A DNA stretch of 64,000 nucleotides, taken from NCBI GenBank assembly GCA_018389105.1, contig JACATO010000591.1:1226501-1290500 (forward strand), given 5' to 3'. The notes under the pieces are model-generated. The model had not been told where the DNA came from and made no database searches. It saw only the letters and a list, made by a program, of their open reading frames with translations. A program made the translations under genes and the position numbers. Of this stretch, positions 22,640 to 34,865 are shown piece after piece (the stretch's first letter is position 1; every line of letters starts with the position of its first letter). The DNA comes from Nautilus pompilius (lineage: Eukaryota; Mollusca; Cephalopoda; Nautilida; Nautilidae).

Positions 22640-24300
22640 TGCTTTTTGGTTGCAGGGAAGGCTTGTTGAGACAGGCTTTATTCCTGTCTAATATGTGCTG
22701 GACAACTAAGGGTGAAAATTGCTGTGCAAATCTGCTACAATGTCAGAGCAGCACATCGAACATATGGGATCTTGTCTGTGTTCAACAGCAGCAATACTCT
22801 ATCGCTGGTGTCCGGTTGTCCTGCAACCCTCATCCGACCTTCCTGGGTGTACGCTATGATAGACAACTCTCCTTCGGAGAACATGTCCATAAGCTCTGTC
22901 AAACACTTCATCGCCGATCAAATCTTCATGTGTTAGGAGGCACCTCCTGAGGGTGGCATCCCGGAGAACTGAGACAAGTCTATATCGCGACGCTACGTAG
23001 CTTAGCTGAATACGCAGGGCCGGGCTGGACACCCTGGTTGTCAGCCACTAACATCAGCAAGCTCGAAAGGACACAACTAGATGCTGTCCAGGCGATCACA
23101 GGCCATGTCTGCACCACCCCAGTTGACGCAGTTCTCACGGAGGCTCGACTTCCATCCCTTGCTTCCCGTTTCCACACCATATCTCTCCTCAAAGCGGATG
23201 AATGGGCAAATCTTCCCCCATCAGATGACCGCAACAACAACCTGCATACAACTGTCTGACACCGCCTAAAATGAAACGACTGGCGCAGCTCTTATCTCCC
23301 AGCTCTTATCCAAAATGATCTTATCCCTCCGGTAACCCTCTTACAACGCTCTCTTCCACCACCCTGGAGTCTCCCCCTCTCCTATTCCAGTCATTTACTC
23401 CCCTGTTACTAAATCAATGCCAGTGTCAATGCAGCTTACCCTCTCCCTCCAAACCATTGCAACACTTCCCGACCATGATTTCCAACTGTTTACACATGGG
23501 TCTACTCGGTACGGTACATCCAATGGCGGTGCTGGGTTAGTGGTCTTGAGTCACGGTGAAGTCCATGAGTGGCATGCCCCAATGGACACTCGTAGCAGCT
23601 CATTTCACTCCGAGAGAGTTGCCTTCCTTGAAGCCATTAATTGGCTTCGTGCCAAAAACTGGGCTTCAGCGACCATACTTTGTGACTGCAAGTCATTAGT
23701 CCAGGTGATGAATAACCCTTATCCTGCTGACCAAGTCGTCATCGACCTCCAAACAGCTGCTGCGGAGATTACGACGAATAAACAACTACTCGTTGTTTGG
23801 ATACTGGGACACTGCGACATCATCGGTAACGAGCTCGCGGATAAGCAGGCAAAGCTAGACTCCATCTCCGACCAACCCAACGCTCCTGTTGACGCCGCTA
23901 CTCGACGTGCAATAATTTGCTGACGATGCTGCCCACCGCCCGTAACACACCCCTGACTAAAGGAAGTCTTCGCAAAGAAGCCCAACGAGCGGGCAGAATC
24001 TGCCCACTCCAAAGCCGATAGAACGGATCTCATCCGTTTCCGATGTGGCCCATCCAGCACTACGGCATTGGCTCCACCTGATCGGCAAAAGCGACGATGC
24101 TACCTGTCGACTGTGTGGTGAAGAGGAGTCTGTGGAACACCTGTGGCTCCGATGTCCAGCCCTGTTGGTGGAGTGTAACCACCGCCAACTCGGCACCTTG
24201 ATGGAGGAATTGGTCCGCCTCCCCAATGACAGTCTAGCGCTTCTGAGGATCATCCTCAAGCACCTGCGGTGATTCAAAAAACAAAAAAAAAAACAAAAAC
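22640..24300 (+). mobile_element. 5'-truncated non-LTR retrotransposon with RNase H (Jockey/R1-like)
   Basis: GC-rich island in AT-rich DNA holding the 3' half of an ORF2: post-RT thumb region, RNase H and a terminal CCHC-like zinc knuckle, followed at 24276-24300 by an A-rich, CA-interrupted tail, as expected for target-primed retroposition. The endonuclease and most of the reverse transcriptase are missing, so the insertion is 5' truncated. I found no clear target-site duplication. Base composition and retained CpGs differ sharply from the flanks. Domain order (RT, RNase H, knuckle) is that of Jockey/R1-group elements; the precise clade is not settled. Confidence 0.8.
22790..24272 (+). pseudogene. 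Retrotransposon ORF2 remnant: RT thumb, RNase H, zinc knuckle
   Basis: Readable in three frames. About 22815-22945: PTFLGVRYDRQLSFGEHVHK, the conserved post-RT F-LG---D--L-F--H segment. About 22978-23240: SLAEYAGPGWTPW and SKLERTQLDAVQAITG, the usual thumb region (Y---W-P, L---Q--AL--ITG), ending at a stop near 23257. 23417-23923: an RNase H fold with SERVAFLEAI (Glu), ILCDCKSLV (Asp) and GHCDIIGNELADKQAK (Asp), but the first catalytic Asp of the FTDGS motif is His (FTHGS, about 23488-23502). 24045-24272: a knuckle CRLCGEEESVEHLWLRC (C-x2-C-x7-H-x4-C). Frameshifts separate the pieces. The protein would have copied element RNA and degraded the RNA strand of the hybrid; this copy cannot. Confidence 0.85.
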
Positions 24301-27300
24301 AGCAGCAATACAAGCCAGATAAGTTTATTGCACTAAGATGCTATGATTATCTCTGATGTGAGATGTAGTTGTTTACATGACAACTATGTTTGAGCCAATT
24401 TTTTTTACCAAGGCACTGTGTCTTGCAGCTTTATTTGGAGCAGCATATGTATTATCTTGATGAATGTGGAGAAATGTTCTCTTCATAGATGAGAGCTAAC
24501 TAATTCAGCATGTCACTTGCTGATGGGAGAGTAAGGTGTGGTTTTGCAGGGCTGAATGTCAAGCAGACTGCTACATAAAGGAGAGAGATTGTTGGTGTGG
24601 CCATACTTAATTTTTTTTTTGTTTTTTTTTTGCAGTTTAGTGAATTTGGTTGCCTACAGAAATGTCATTCTTTAAAAATTGTGCAGTTTATTTATTTTAT
24701 TTTTTTGAGGCAAACCCTAACTTAAACTAACAACAGCACTCGTTGCATGAATCTCTTTGCAGCTCCTTTTAGAGCAGTAAAATTGCTTTCATGCTAGGGC
24801 CAACACTTTCCTCAGATATAGCACCAATAGAGTGTTGGATGCTGAGTTTATCAACAAAACCTGTCCACACACTTCAGCAGTTCAGTCACCATCCATCAGC
24901 AGTAGGTGCTAATAACGAAGGCCTTCTTCAGAAGATTTTTTGACTCAGTGAAACAGCACTGCTCATGTGGAAATTTGAGGACGAACAATTGGTATGGATA
25001 CTTATTGTAACAGTTGATGCATATAGCAAAATGTTTTTATGTTATCATTTTTCAAGAAGCTTCCATCAGTTACATGCTGTTTTAATAATATTTCTTTACC
25101 TGACAAAAATAGATGGCATTTAATTTGAAATGATTTTAGGTCACTTGTTCAAATTTTGTAATCTGAAAATTGGTGATATATCCTTAAATTAGTTCATTGT
25201 ATTTTCCCCCTCCTGTGATTTTTTAAAAAACTCTTTCTAGGCAGGCCTCATGAGTACTTTTTTGAAAAAAAGCATTTGTGTTCAAATACTACTAACATGA
25301 GCTACTATTCTCTTGTTATTTCATCATTGTCCATTTGTTTTCTGGCAGTAAGATCCATTTATAATAGCTTGTTTAGTTTACATTGTAAGATCTTTGTTTG
25401 TTTTAAGACCAGAAAAATCTAATTCTGCAGTTACATTTTTCTTTTTTAACTTGCTGTCATGTTAACAATTCTACAACTTTAGTAGCTCTGCTAAGCTCAG
25501 CTGTGATGAACTTTGAACATTAAGGATGACCAGTTTTTGTAAAGATAGCATTTAGTTGTTCATATCGGTTATTTTAATGTTTTTACTTTTAAATGGATTT
25601 TATGCTGTCTTATTGTTTGCAGATAGTAGTATCCTTTCACACATTTTCTGACCTCTCTTAGTCTAAATAGCCTCATAAAGAAAATCAGAAAGCCCTTTGA
25701 ACAGGATCATTTGTCATCTTATTCTTGCTTGGAAATATTCAATTTTACTATGGGGATTTCTAAGCATTTTCATAAACTATTTACCTGGATTGGTATACTT
25801 GATTGCTTCATGCAGTTTCTGTTTATCTTGACTCAAGTACTATTTCTTTTACTGGAAATGCTGTGATAAAATCTTTGCTTTCTAGAAAATATATCTTGGA
25901 GGTTAAAATTTTAAGTCTGCTCCAGAGTAGTTTGTTTACATGCCTGAGAAGTCAAACCCTAGCTTCTGGTTGAATATTTTATGAATGGGCTACTGATGTT
26001 CTGTTTTATTATTATTAATGTTTTGAACTCATTCTGTCCCAAATGCTTAGCAATGGATTGATATTTTTATCAGGATAGTAACAGGCTGTTTTTACCAGTG
26101 TTGTTGGTTATAACCTATTTAAACTAGGTTTGGTACTTGTCCAAATCTGTAGTTTTACTAAAGAGTTAGAAATAATGTAGTTAGACAAGTTAAAAAGAAA
26201 GAGCATTTCAGCTGTAGTATAATGCTGGACAATCTGGAAGTTTATTGTATTGTATTGTAAAATTACATAGAAAAACTATGCATTTATGGGTTAATTTTAG
26301 ATATATTTATGTTTTGTTGCTGAATTCCCACTTAGTGCATGCATTATCCTTTATTAATAACAGTTTATATGATGAATTATTGAGTAATAAATGTTTAGTG
26401 AATGGCCACATTGGATTTTACCACTACAAATTATTTTATTGAGAAGTCTTAAAATGCAAGGAATTTTTCTGTGAAGGAAGAAATATTTAGAAATCAAGAT
26501 TGCAGACAAACTGCTTTTATGGAAATTGAGTTTAGTGTTAATGTTTCTTGGCTGCTAGCAGATCTCTGCTGACATTTGTTATACTAGCTACTAGCAAAGT
26601 TACAGACATACCCAAGCTGCTTTCTTGAACATTATTCATAAACTATTTAGTTCATAAATCAATTTTGGGAATTATATATAAGTTATTTAGGAACATATAG
26701 ATAATATTTTCCTTGATGAACTGCATTCCATAATTTTCTCTCACCTTCCTAATCTATAAATTATGATGGAAATGCCTTTAAATTGGTCATCACATAGTAG
26801 ACTTAACTACATCACCAGAAACCAACCAACTGTCTGATTTAGGAGTGATAGAGAAATCTTATTTTGCCATACACTATAGCTTTAAGGACCATGAGAAATG
26901 CTATATTAGGAAAAGTTGACTTTTGTTTGCTTTTAAATGAGTTCAAAGCAGAGATTCTTTATCTTCATTTTAGTTATCTCACTGAAACCATCCTTTTACT
27001 TCAACAGTAAATAGGGGTATGTAGAACTGAAACAAATGGCAAATTCAAATGCTCTGAAGTAAAAAGAAATAAACACATTAAAAAATAAAAGTATTAATAT
27101 ATAATTTAGGATAATATATATATTTTCTTTGAAAAAAAAAGGCAATAATATAATTAACAAGTAAAATAAAAGTTTATCTGTTAAAATAAACCAGTGAATC
27201 AATGAATTAAATTTAAAATAATTCCCAATTAGTGATCATACAATCTGAAGTGATAAACGATGATTCATTGTCTGTGGCACTTGTAAGCAAAAAAAAATTA

Positions 27301-29886
27301 AATTCTCACAGGCACATGGCTTTTTTCCAAAATTCTTCTTTTTTTTTCAAACAGGAGAATTGACATTCACAATTGGCTCCTGATTGAGGATGTGGTTTCT
27401 GATCTTCTCTTTTCCTTTGGGCAATAGTAGGTTGGTTTGTCAAACAAAATTTCAGAAATACCAGCAGTTGGAATTGGTAACTAAGTAGGACTGAATTTTT
27501 TTTTTTGTGGTCAATACAGGGCATCTTTGCATATGGAGCGGTGTTTGTTCTGGATAACATCTTATACCTCAGTTTTTTTGCAGTTGTTGCTTGTTGTTTT
27601 AGTATCCAGGAACCTGCACAGAATTCAACCATTACTCAAATTTCAGTTTTTACCTTTGTAATTTATTCAAGATCATGGAAATACTGAAATGATTGCAGCA
27701 GCCAATCAGGAAATTCTAGCAATATGATTATGGCAGATAACTATGGTAAACTTTTGGTACATTACTTACTACTATAAAAATAGATCTATCTGTCTGTCTG
27801 TAATTTTTTATAATTTAAAAAAAATCACTCATCTAAGGATATATTTTGTCCCTGGAAACCATTTCATGTATTTATTTAAGTGGTTTTAAAGAATTATAAC
27901 TTTTCATACTTTTTACTTGTGATGAACCACATACATGAGTTTGAGGATGCTTCAGACAGTCTCCTCAAATGAGGCTGATCCCTCATACTTTCTCAGAATA
28001 AAATGCAGCCTTGTATATTTTAATTTTTGAAAAATGTTTGAAGTCTACTATATAAGTAGTGGTTTTATGAAACAATGCATAAAAAGCTTTTATCTATTAA
28101 GTTAAAATGTAGTTAGTATTTTTTTCAGAAAACTTATCTCATCTACATTACTATCCTCAGTAACTCCCTCTTCCATGTAGAAATTTTGTTTATATATAAA
28201 TATTTTGAAAAATATTTTTGTAATAAGAAGAAAGTGAGAATAATTCTTTGCTTTTTCTGTGGCAAATTTCTTTCCAAAAACTATTTTAAAAAACACTTAC
28301 AATTTAGTTTCATAAATAAGAATTAAATCATATATTCTAAACCTTTTTCAGGACAGTTACAATTTACATCTGAATTTACTTTTATGAAGTTGGTAATAAT
28401 ATATTAAAATAGAGTTTATAGTATTATTTTAAAAGTTTAGGCATATTGAAGAAATAGAGTATAATTTCAATGTCTGAATTTCCAATTTCAAAATTAGATT
28501 TTAAAAATTACTTTTGAATCAAAATAAAAAAAAGATACTTATTCTCATTAATTAAATTTGACTATTTCTTTGGTACAATATTTTCAAGATGATATATTAC
28601 TAATTAATTGACTCTGCATTTTTTAGTAATTATTTGTAAGCATAATCCCTCCAATTAATAATATAGTTCAGTTATTCATTTTGACAACTTAGACTATTTT
28701 AGAGTTGCACAACAAATTTCTGTAAACCTGAAGTCTTTTGGTTTTTAAATCCAATTATTGCAAGAACTAAGGAACAAAAGATGTCTTAGTTAAGTGCTTT
28801 TTAAGATCTTTTATTAAAGTTCCATGGCAAAATTTACAAGAAAAATAGATGCAACTGGTCCTGGGCATCAATTGATAGGATTTCTAGTGATCCTTATGAC
28901 AAGAGACTTACTGTTTCTTTGTAGTTTCTGCATCTCTCTTAACCAATCATCAGTTATTTTTATTAATATGTAATATAATATCCACAAATGAGGATTTAGC
29001 TTTATGCACCAATAGCCTATGTCCTTAGAATTTGATCGTACTGAGAAAAATGACCAGATTAAGGCTGGGGAAAGTTGAAATACAGTTTTCTACTAATGTG
29101 CACAACAAGCATTTTTACTGAACTTTTCTTGTTTTAATTGTTGGATACGTGAGCTTATTTGGGATACATTTCTTTTATTTGGTTTCACAACAAGAATCCC
29201 AAAGGATATTCTGTAACTACAAAAACTCAACACTCAGCATTTTCATGGTTACAATCTCATTGTTCAGGAAATTATTCATAGAAAAGTTTAATTGTGGCAA
29301 TAAAATGCATATTTGCACAAAATTACTAGTTGATTTGAATAATTAGCATTACAGGGCATTAAGTCAACTTCATCTTTGTTCATGACAGTTTTTTAAATGA
29401 AATATATTCTCTTATTGTCTCTTGGTATTTATTCAGTTTGGTGGTTGTTTTTATAATGGTAATTATTTACTAGAGGCTGGCTATTGAACACCTCCCATTT
29501 CAATGCCTTCCAGGAAGCATACACACTGGAAACTCCTAAGGACTTCTGAGATGAACATTTACATGACACACAACAGGTTCAGTTTAGAAAAGAAACAAAT
29601 CAATGTTAGTCTTTTCTTGTTTACTTCTCTTTGTATTCATTGGTGCCAACCTGGTGTATTATCAATCAGTGGAGCAAAAGTGGTTTATGACATTTAGTTT
29701 TCTGAAGGAAAAAAAAAAAGCAAAAAGGGGATGCGATTTAATTGTTTTACAGAATAATAATATTTCTAAATTAAAGATAGAAGGTCATTTCCCTTTCTCA
29801 AATAAAAAAAATGTAGTACTTGTCATTTTACCATGTCTAAATAATGTAATATATACAATAAGGAAAAGCTGAATTATTATCTGACA
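24301..29886. other. Non-coding stretch with two denser islands near its start
   Basis: No gene supported. Blocks at about 24300-24600 and 24730-24950 are less AT-rich and carry words such as AGATAAG (GATA-like), GTGTGGTTTTGC (RUNX-like) and TCAGCATGTCA (Maf/bZIP-like). From 25000 to 29886 the sequence is AT-rich, with a TCTG microsatellite at about 27788-27800. Open frames at 27306-27632 and 27505-27687 overlap on opposite strands and show no known motif. Confidence 0.5.
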
Positions 29887-30129
29887 GTCTATATCAGGGG
29901 TGCACAACATACAGCCTGCAGGCCAGATCAGCCCACCAACACACTATCCGGCCCACCAATGAATGTACGAAAATGAAAAAATTTTAAAATAAATATAGCA
30001 GCCATGTCTAATTCAATTAGATAAATTAGTTAAATGTGATACATTGTCACCTAGTGGTGGTTTTCCTATGTTTTAATCGTCATTACATTTCTGCAGCTCA
30101 TATTTTTGTCATCTTAAATGGTTGTGTAA

Positions 30130-30720
30130 CTTGCAGACCTTGATGAAGGTAACTATCTACCGGGTCATATGCCTGACAGCGCTGAGTGCTGGACCCTGTA
30201 CTGTCAACATCGGCGATGCCTTAAGGAGTTTCTCATTTCTTGCTGGCATCACCTGGGGGGGGGGGAATCACATGCCCCATGAGGAAATCCTCTGGTGGAC
30301 CAACACATCCAGTGTGGGGACCATAATCGCCAGGAAGAAACCTTGATGTTATGAACATAACCGCAGTTGAATACTGTATGGAACTGTACTTCCCATCCCC
30401 AAGTGTCAATGGCCCTTGCTTACTGGCATTTACTTGCTATCTGTCGAGTACTATTGTTGCAGTAATGACTCGTGCTTGCATCACATGCCACCGTGGACAG
30501 GGGCTGGCAGTCAGACTGTGACTGCCAGTGTGGCTGATGCAATCGAGGTCGTATTGCCATTGGCTAGCGCTGTTTGGGTGTTTCGCCTTGGAAAACACGG
30601 AACTGCCACACGCCCCACCTCATGGGCAGGTGGTCAGCAAAAGGTACTTGCGTAGACAGTGACCCAAGAGCTGGACGCGCACCAGTTCGGCTCCATTCCC
30701 TACATAAGCTAGGTGCCAAC
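30130..30720. other. GC-rich block inside the hAT element, upstream of the transposase
   Basis: About 590 bp with far more G, C and CpG than the surroundings, including a G run at about 30255-30264. Both strands have interrupted open frames, the longest plus-strand ones ending at 30346 and 30655. I recognise no domain in any frame. It may be the element's own 5' untranslated or promoter region, or a captured host or foreign segment. Its position inside the TIR-bounded element is certain; its origin is not. Confidence 0.5.
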
Positions 30721-30758
30721 AACCTGAATAGGCAAACGTTATTTCTCCACGTACTAAC

Positions 30759-32517
30759 ATGTCTCTGTCAAAACCAAGTGAGTAAAACAAGAAAGGTTGA
30801 TCATGAGCCCAGGAAATTTAATCCAGAATGGACACCCAAGTACTTTTTTTCCAAATCAAGTGCTGGCACTTTCACGTGCCTAGTGTGTTTGGAATGTGTA
30901 GCAGTGGCCAAAGAATATAATTTATGAAGACATTACAAAACAAAACACCCAAAACTTAGTGATCTACAAGGTGAGAAAAGAACGCAAAAGATAGAAGTCT
31001 TTAAAAAGCAACTGGTGTCAACAAACTGTGTTTTAAAAGAGAAGAAAGGAGTCGGAGGCAGCTATCATTGCCAGCTACAGGATTGCTAAATTTATCGCAA
31101 AATCTGCCCATCCCTTCATTGACGGTGAGTCTGTGAAAGACTGTATGATGGAGATATGTGATGTACTTTGCCCGAAGGCCAAAGATGTTTTTAACGACAC
31201 TAGTCTTTCAAGAACAAGCATTCAGCAACACATTTTTGACATAGTCAATAATTCATACGATCAGTTACCAAGCAAAATGAATCACATCACGTATTTTTCT
31301 GCTACTTTGGATGAGAGCACAGACAAGACCGATACAGCACAGCAAGAACTTGCATCACTAGTGCCCTTGCATTGCAGAACAACTGGGTCTGAAATTTTCA
31401 GTGCCTTCAAAAAAAACAGTCAGGACCTAAATTTACCATGGACTAAGTTAGTAGCTGTGACAGTCAATGGTGCTCCCGCCATGATCGGTGAGACGAATGG
31501 CTTCATCAGATGTCTGAAGAGGCATAGGACTGGATCTCACAGCACAACTAAAAGATTACCACTGCATAATTCACCAGGAGGCATTGTGTGGAAAACATTA
31601 AAATTTAAAGATATAATGGATTTTTTTATATCTGTTGTTAATTTTTGTCCGTGCAGGATCACTAAATCACAGAATTCCAGTCTTTTCTGAATGATGTCAG
31701 TGCAGCTTATGGGGATGTTCTCTGTCACACACAAGTGAGGTGGTTGAGCAATGGTAATGTTTTGAAACGATTTTTTGCTCTGTGAAATGAAATCAAGCTG
31801 TTTTTACAGCAGAGAGGAAAGGATACATCAGTCATGGAGGATGCTGACTGGATTGCTGATTTTGCCTTTTTGACATACCTCACTGGATGCTTGAATGATC
31901 TCAACCTGAAACTGCAGGGGAGAGAGAAAATGATTTGTGACTTATTTGAGGCAGTCTGTGCATTTGAAATGAAACTGAAACATTTTGCAACCTATTTAAA
32001 GAAAGGAAATCTGACACACTTTCCAGCATGCCAAGACACTTTTGCTCAAGCATTACAACTGGGGCCGTCACAGCTGTGTGCTTAAAGACCTGCAGCATGC
32101 GTTCACCATCAGATTTGGGCAGTTCAGGAACGAACAGGCTGCGTCCAGACTACTTGCAGATCCATTCTGTATGGATGCTGAAACTGTACCTGGTGATGTA
32201 CAGCTGGAAGTAATTGAACTCCTGTGCTTTGCAGTGATGAGGAATAAGCACAGGGAGATGCCACTCCTACAATTCTATCACGGCCTGGACCGGAATCTAT
32301 TTCCAAATATTACTGCGAATGCACAGAAATGGATCTCAATGTTTGGAAGCACTTACATATGTGAACAAGTGTTTTCCTTAATGAAGATGACCAAGTCTCC
32401 CCAGTGAACAAGACTAACAGAGGATACCTGCAGGCAGTGCTCAGAGTTGCGACCACCTCATTGGAGCCCAACATGAACCAGTTGGTATCAGAGAAGCACT
32501 GCAATGTCTCCCACTGA
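30759..32517 (+). pseudogene. Broken hAT transposase (BED finger, RNase H-like fold, hATC)
   Basis: The likely start is the ATG at 30759 (MSLSKPSE), as in the GTF2IRD2/Charlie8 group. After a frameshift comes a BED-type zinc finger: FNPEWTPKYFF, CLVCLECVAVAKEYNL, a stop at 30925, then RHYKTKHP (C-x2-C and H-x4-H kept). The catalytic core includes CMMEICDVLCPKAKDVF, then TLDESTDKTDTAQ with the first Asp kept. The second catalytic block, usually TDGAPAM, reads VNGAPAM, an Asp-to-Asn change. LHNSPGGIVW replaces the usual HCIIHQEALC region, with those words readable in another frame. Near 32320-32385 ISMFGSTYICEQVFSLMKM is the hATC dimerisation motif. It ends EKHCNVSH with TGA at 32515. At least three frameshifts and several stops make it inactive. 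Confidence 0.9.
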
Positions 32518-33099
32518 CCATGACCTTTTTTCTGTAACTGAAATCCATGTAAGTAGAATAATTCTACGTAACAAAATGATCTGAGTAAGTCTATAAAAAA
32601 ATTTCATGTTATAAAGTATAGAGATGGATGCTGAACTTTTGTAGCCCGCTGGTGGTGGTGTCATGTGAAAGTGGCCTGCGTTAAAAAGAAGTTGTGTACC
32701 CCTGGTCTACATGCTTTAAATATGTACACTCCACTAGTCAAATTAAGATTTGAAATCTTTGTTTATGCTCTCTCATATCTTAAATTAATGTAAAATTTAG
32801 ATCTGTTTCCCTTTTAGCCCAGAATTAGTTTTTTCAGTTTTTGTGCTGGTTTGTAAAAAAAGAAAAAAAAAGGGGGGGGTTGTGAATGTTCTACAAATGC
32901 TTAAATTCTTCTCTTTATTGGCAGGTATCATTAAAGCTCAACAAAATTAAAATTTAACACGAGAAAGATCACAGCTTCAGATCCCATTTTAAGTACAATA
33001 TCATTAAATAGTTATTGATATTTTATTGCTGTCTTTTCTTTAACAGATTATATCAGTCTTGTTGATGTTATTTTTTTTTTTTTACATATTAAAATGTAG

Positions 33100-34440
33100 C
33101 TGACTTAGTTGTCTTGAGGAGGTCCATGGTTAACTTGGAGTTAAAGTAATAATTACCACTATTTACTTCACACGAGAGAGACTGCTGTTTCCAGGATTTG
33201 CTCAAGTTCTGCTTGAATTGTTTTAACCCATGTTCTTTCATAATACAAATTACTGTTGGGGGAAATAGCTAGTAGTTCAAATCTTGGTTTCTCTCTCTCA
33301 TAGGGATTTTTAGCTTAGACATATGCCTCCAACATTGATAAATTCTTGTTACACTTCTCTGGAATTCTGGAAGCATTTCCTCTGGCCAAAGCTAGTAATT
33401 AAGAAACTCTCTCACTGAGCCTCTCATTAAGATGTCAGATTAAACTTCTGAGCAAGGCTATTGCAAAACAACAAAGATTTCCACTCTTTTTGCTGGATCT
33501 GGGTTCACCAGCCTAGTTATGGTAACATCTTCATTTTCTCCACTATTCCACAAAGTGCTCTAATACCCATGAAGAATTCTTTGTCAAAATCTAGGTAATT
33601 TTTCTTTCTGATAATGAACTGAGCTAAAAAGATATCATCACAGTTTGTGTGATGCCTCTTTAAATGGAACTATGGTTAAATTCTTACGGTACTTTATGCT
33701 CCTGGCATGGAAACTTTCTGAGAAGCTGTTTTCATCTCTGAATCCAGCTGACCAATTTTACTCTTATTAGCTTCAAATATAGTACTGAACTCATTTGGGT
33801 TGATAAAATATGAACTCGAGAAAGTAAAAATGCAGCTGCATTTTTATATATGTTTGGCAGCCTGCAAACCTTTTTAGCCCTCTGGCCTTTCCACCTTAGC
33901 ATGACTCTGGAAATTGCTGTACATTGCTGGCTACCATTACTGCAGGATCCTGGAAACATTTCTTTGAGGCTGAGCCATCTTGTAAGCAGTGCTTAAGATT
34001 TATAGAGGCTGAATCTGGAAAAACCTTTAAAGGTTTTTTTTCTCCCAGCACTATGATGTAAGTGCTAGTGTTTACCAGCAATTCCTCTACTGGAAATTGA
34101 AGCCTTTTTCATGCCTTGTGTATGGCACGTCTGCTAGGTAGCAGATGCTGCAGGGGTTATACACACTGAGTTGTACTTCACACATGCAGGAAATTGTCCT
34201 AGGAATCTCTCTGGCTTTTAATGCCCTATCCATTTTCTCAAAGATGCTCTTTCCCATTGCAATATTTCAAGGGGAATATCCAGGAATTGTGAAACTGAAG
34301 CTCAAAGTACCATCAAACAAGCAAATGAGAATCACTATTCCTTTATTGTTGTTATAATAATTACTTTCATCTACCAAAATATAAAATTGTTGGTTTCAAG
34401 TATTTTTCTTCTTGCAGATTTTCCCCATACCATGTAAGGG
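33100..34440 (-). other. Unassigned block with protein-like minus-strand frames
   Basis: Compared with its flanks this 1.3-kb block is less AT-rich and, on the minus strand, reads as stretches of ordinary-looking peptide across shifting frames: open frames at 34081-33896 and 33959-33732, then pieces near 33500-33260 such as FELLAISPNSNLYYER. It looks like the body of an old coding element, perhaps a transposase relic, but I do not recognise a family motif, catalytic triad or terminal repeat. It may also be non-coding host sequence. Confidence 0.3.
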
Positions 34441-34853
34441 AATTCTTAACTATACCATTGTTTTCATCTCAATCATGCAAATTTCTTGTCAATTTTACTA
34501 TCTGGGAACATTTTATGCATTTTTAGAAATGGTCTGCCATTAAATGTCAAATTTTTCTTAGGTAAACTGAGAAAATAAAATCTCTGCTCATATTGCATTT
34601 GGAGTTTAATTCTTATTTTTATAAACCAACAAAGAGGCTATTTATTTTGCATCAGCTTTTGATAGCATGTTTTGGTCCTCATCCTTATCTATATCTGTGA
34701 TGCTTATATGCATTTTATTATGACAGTAGAATGCACACATTTCTCCTGTCCCTTGTTATTCATTTAGTTTCCTTAGACCGTTCAACTTTGTATTTGCAAT
34801 CACATTTCTTTAACTTGTGATTATCAGTAGAATGAAGTGGCTTCATTAGATGA

Positions 34854-34865
34854 CCCCCCCCCCCC
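34854..34865. repeat. Poly(C) run, 12 bases
   Basis: Uninterrupted C homopolymer, unusual in such AT-rich DNA. No associated element was identified. Confidence 0.85.

Larger units (their letters stand above)
29895..32704 (+). mobile_element. Complete hAT transposon, Charlie8/GTF2IRD2-like, 2810 bp
   Basis: The left end starts CAGGGGTGCACAAC and the right end on the opposite strand starts CAGGGGTACACAAC: 13 of 14 positions agree and the pattern is a classic hAT terminus. The 8 bases outside are gtctatat (29887-29894) and gtctacat (32705-32712), an 8-bp target duplication with one transition, the length expected for hAT. Near both ends GGCC-rich and CCGCTGG/GCCCACCA words recur, as in related elements. 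A broken BED-finger/hAT transposase lies inside. Between the left terminus and the transposase is a roughly 590-bp GC-rich block of unknown nature. All four boundary signals agree. Confidence 0.92.

Noticed and set aside
23719-24313. Long minus-strand open frames at 23719-24060 and 23957-24313
   Set aside because: They lie antisense to the RNase H and zinc-knuckle coding region and owe their length to its GC-rich composition; the plus strand carries the recognisable domains.
27306-27687. Overlapping open frames on opposite strands (108 and 60 codons)
   Set aside because: No family motif on either strand, interrupted by homopolymers; mutual overlap makes at most one real and neither has support.
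33265-33310. tRNA-like word (GTTCAAATC) hinting at a tRNA or tRNA-derived SINE
   Set aside because: No matching A box or cloverleaf arms nearby.
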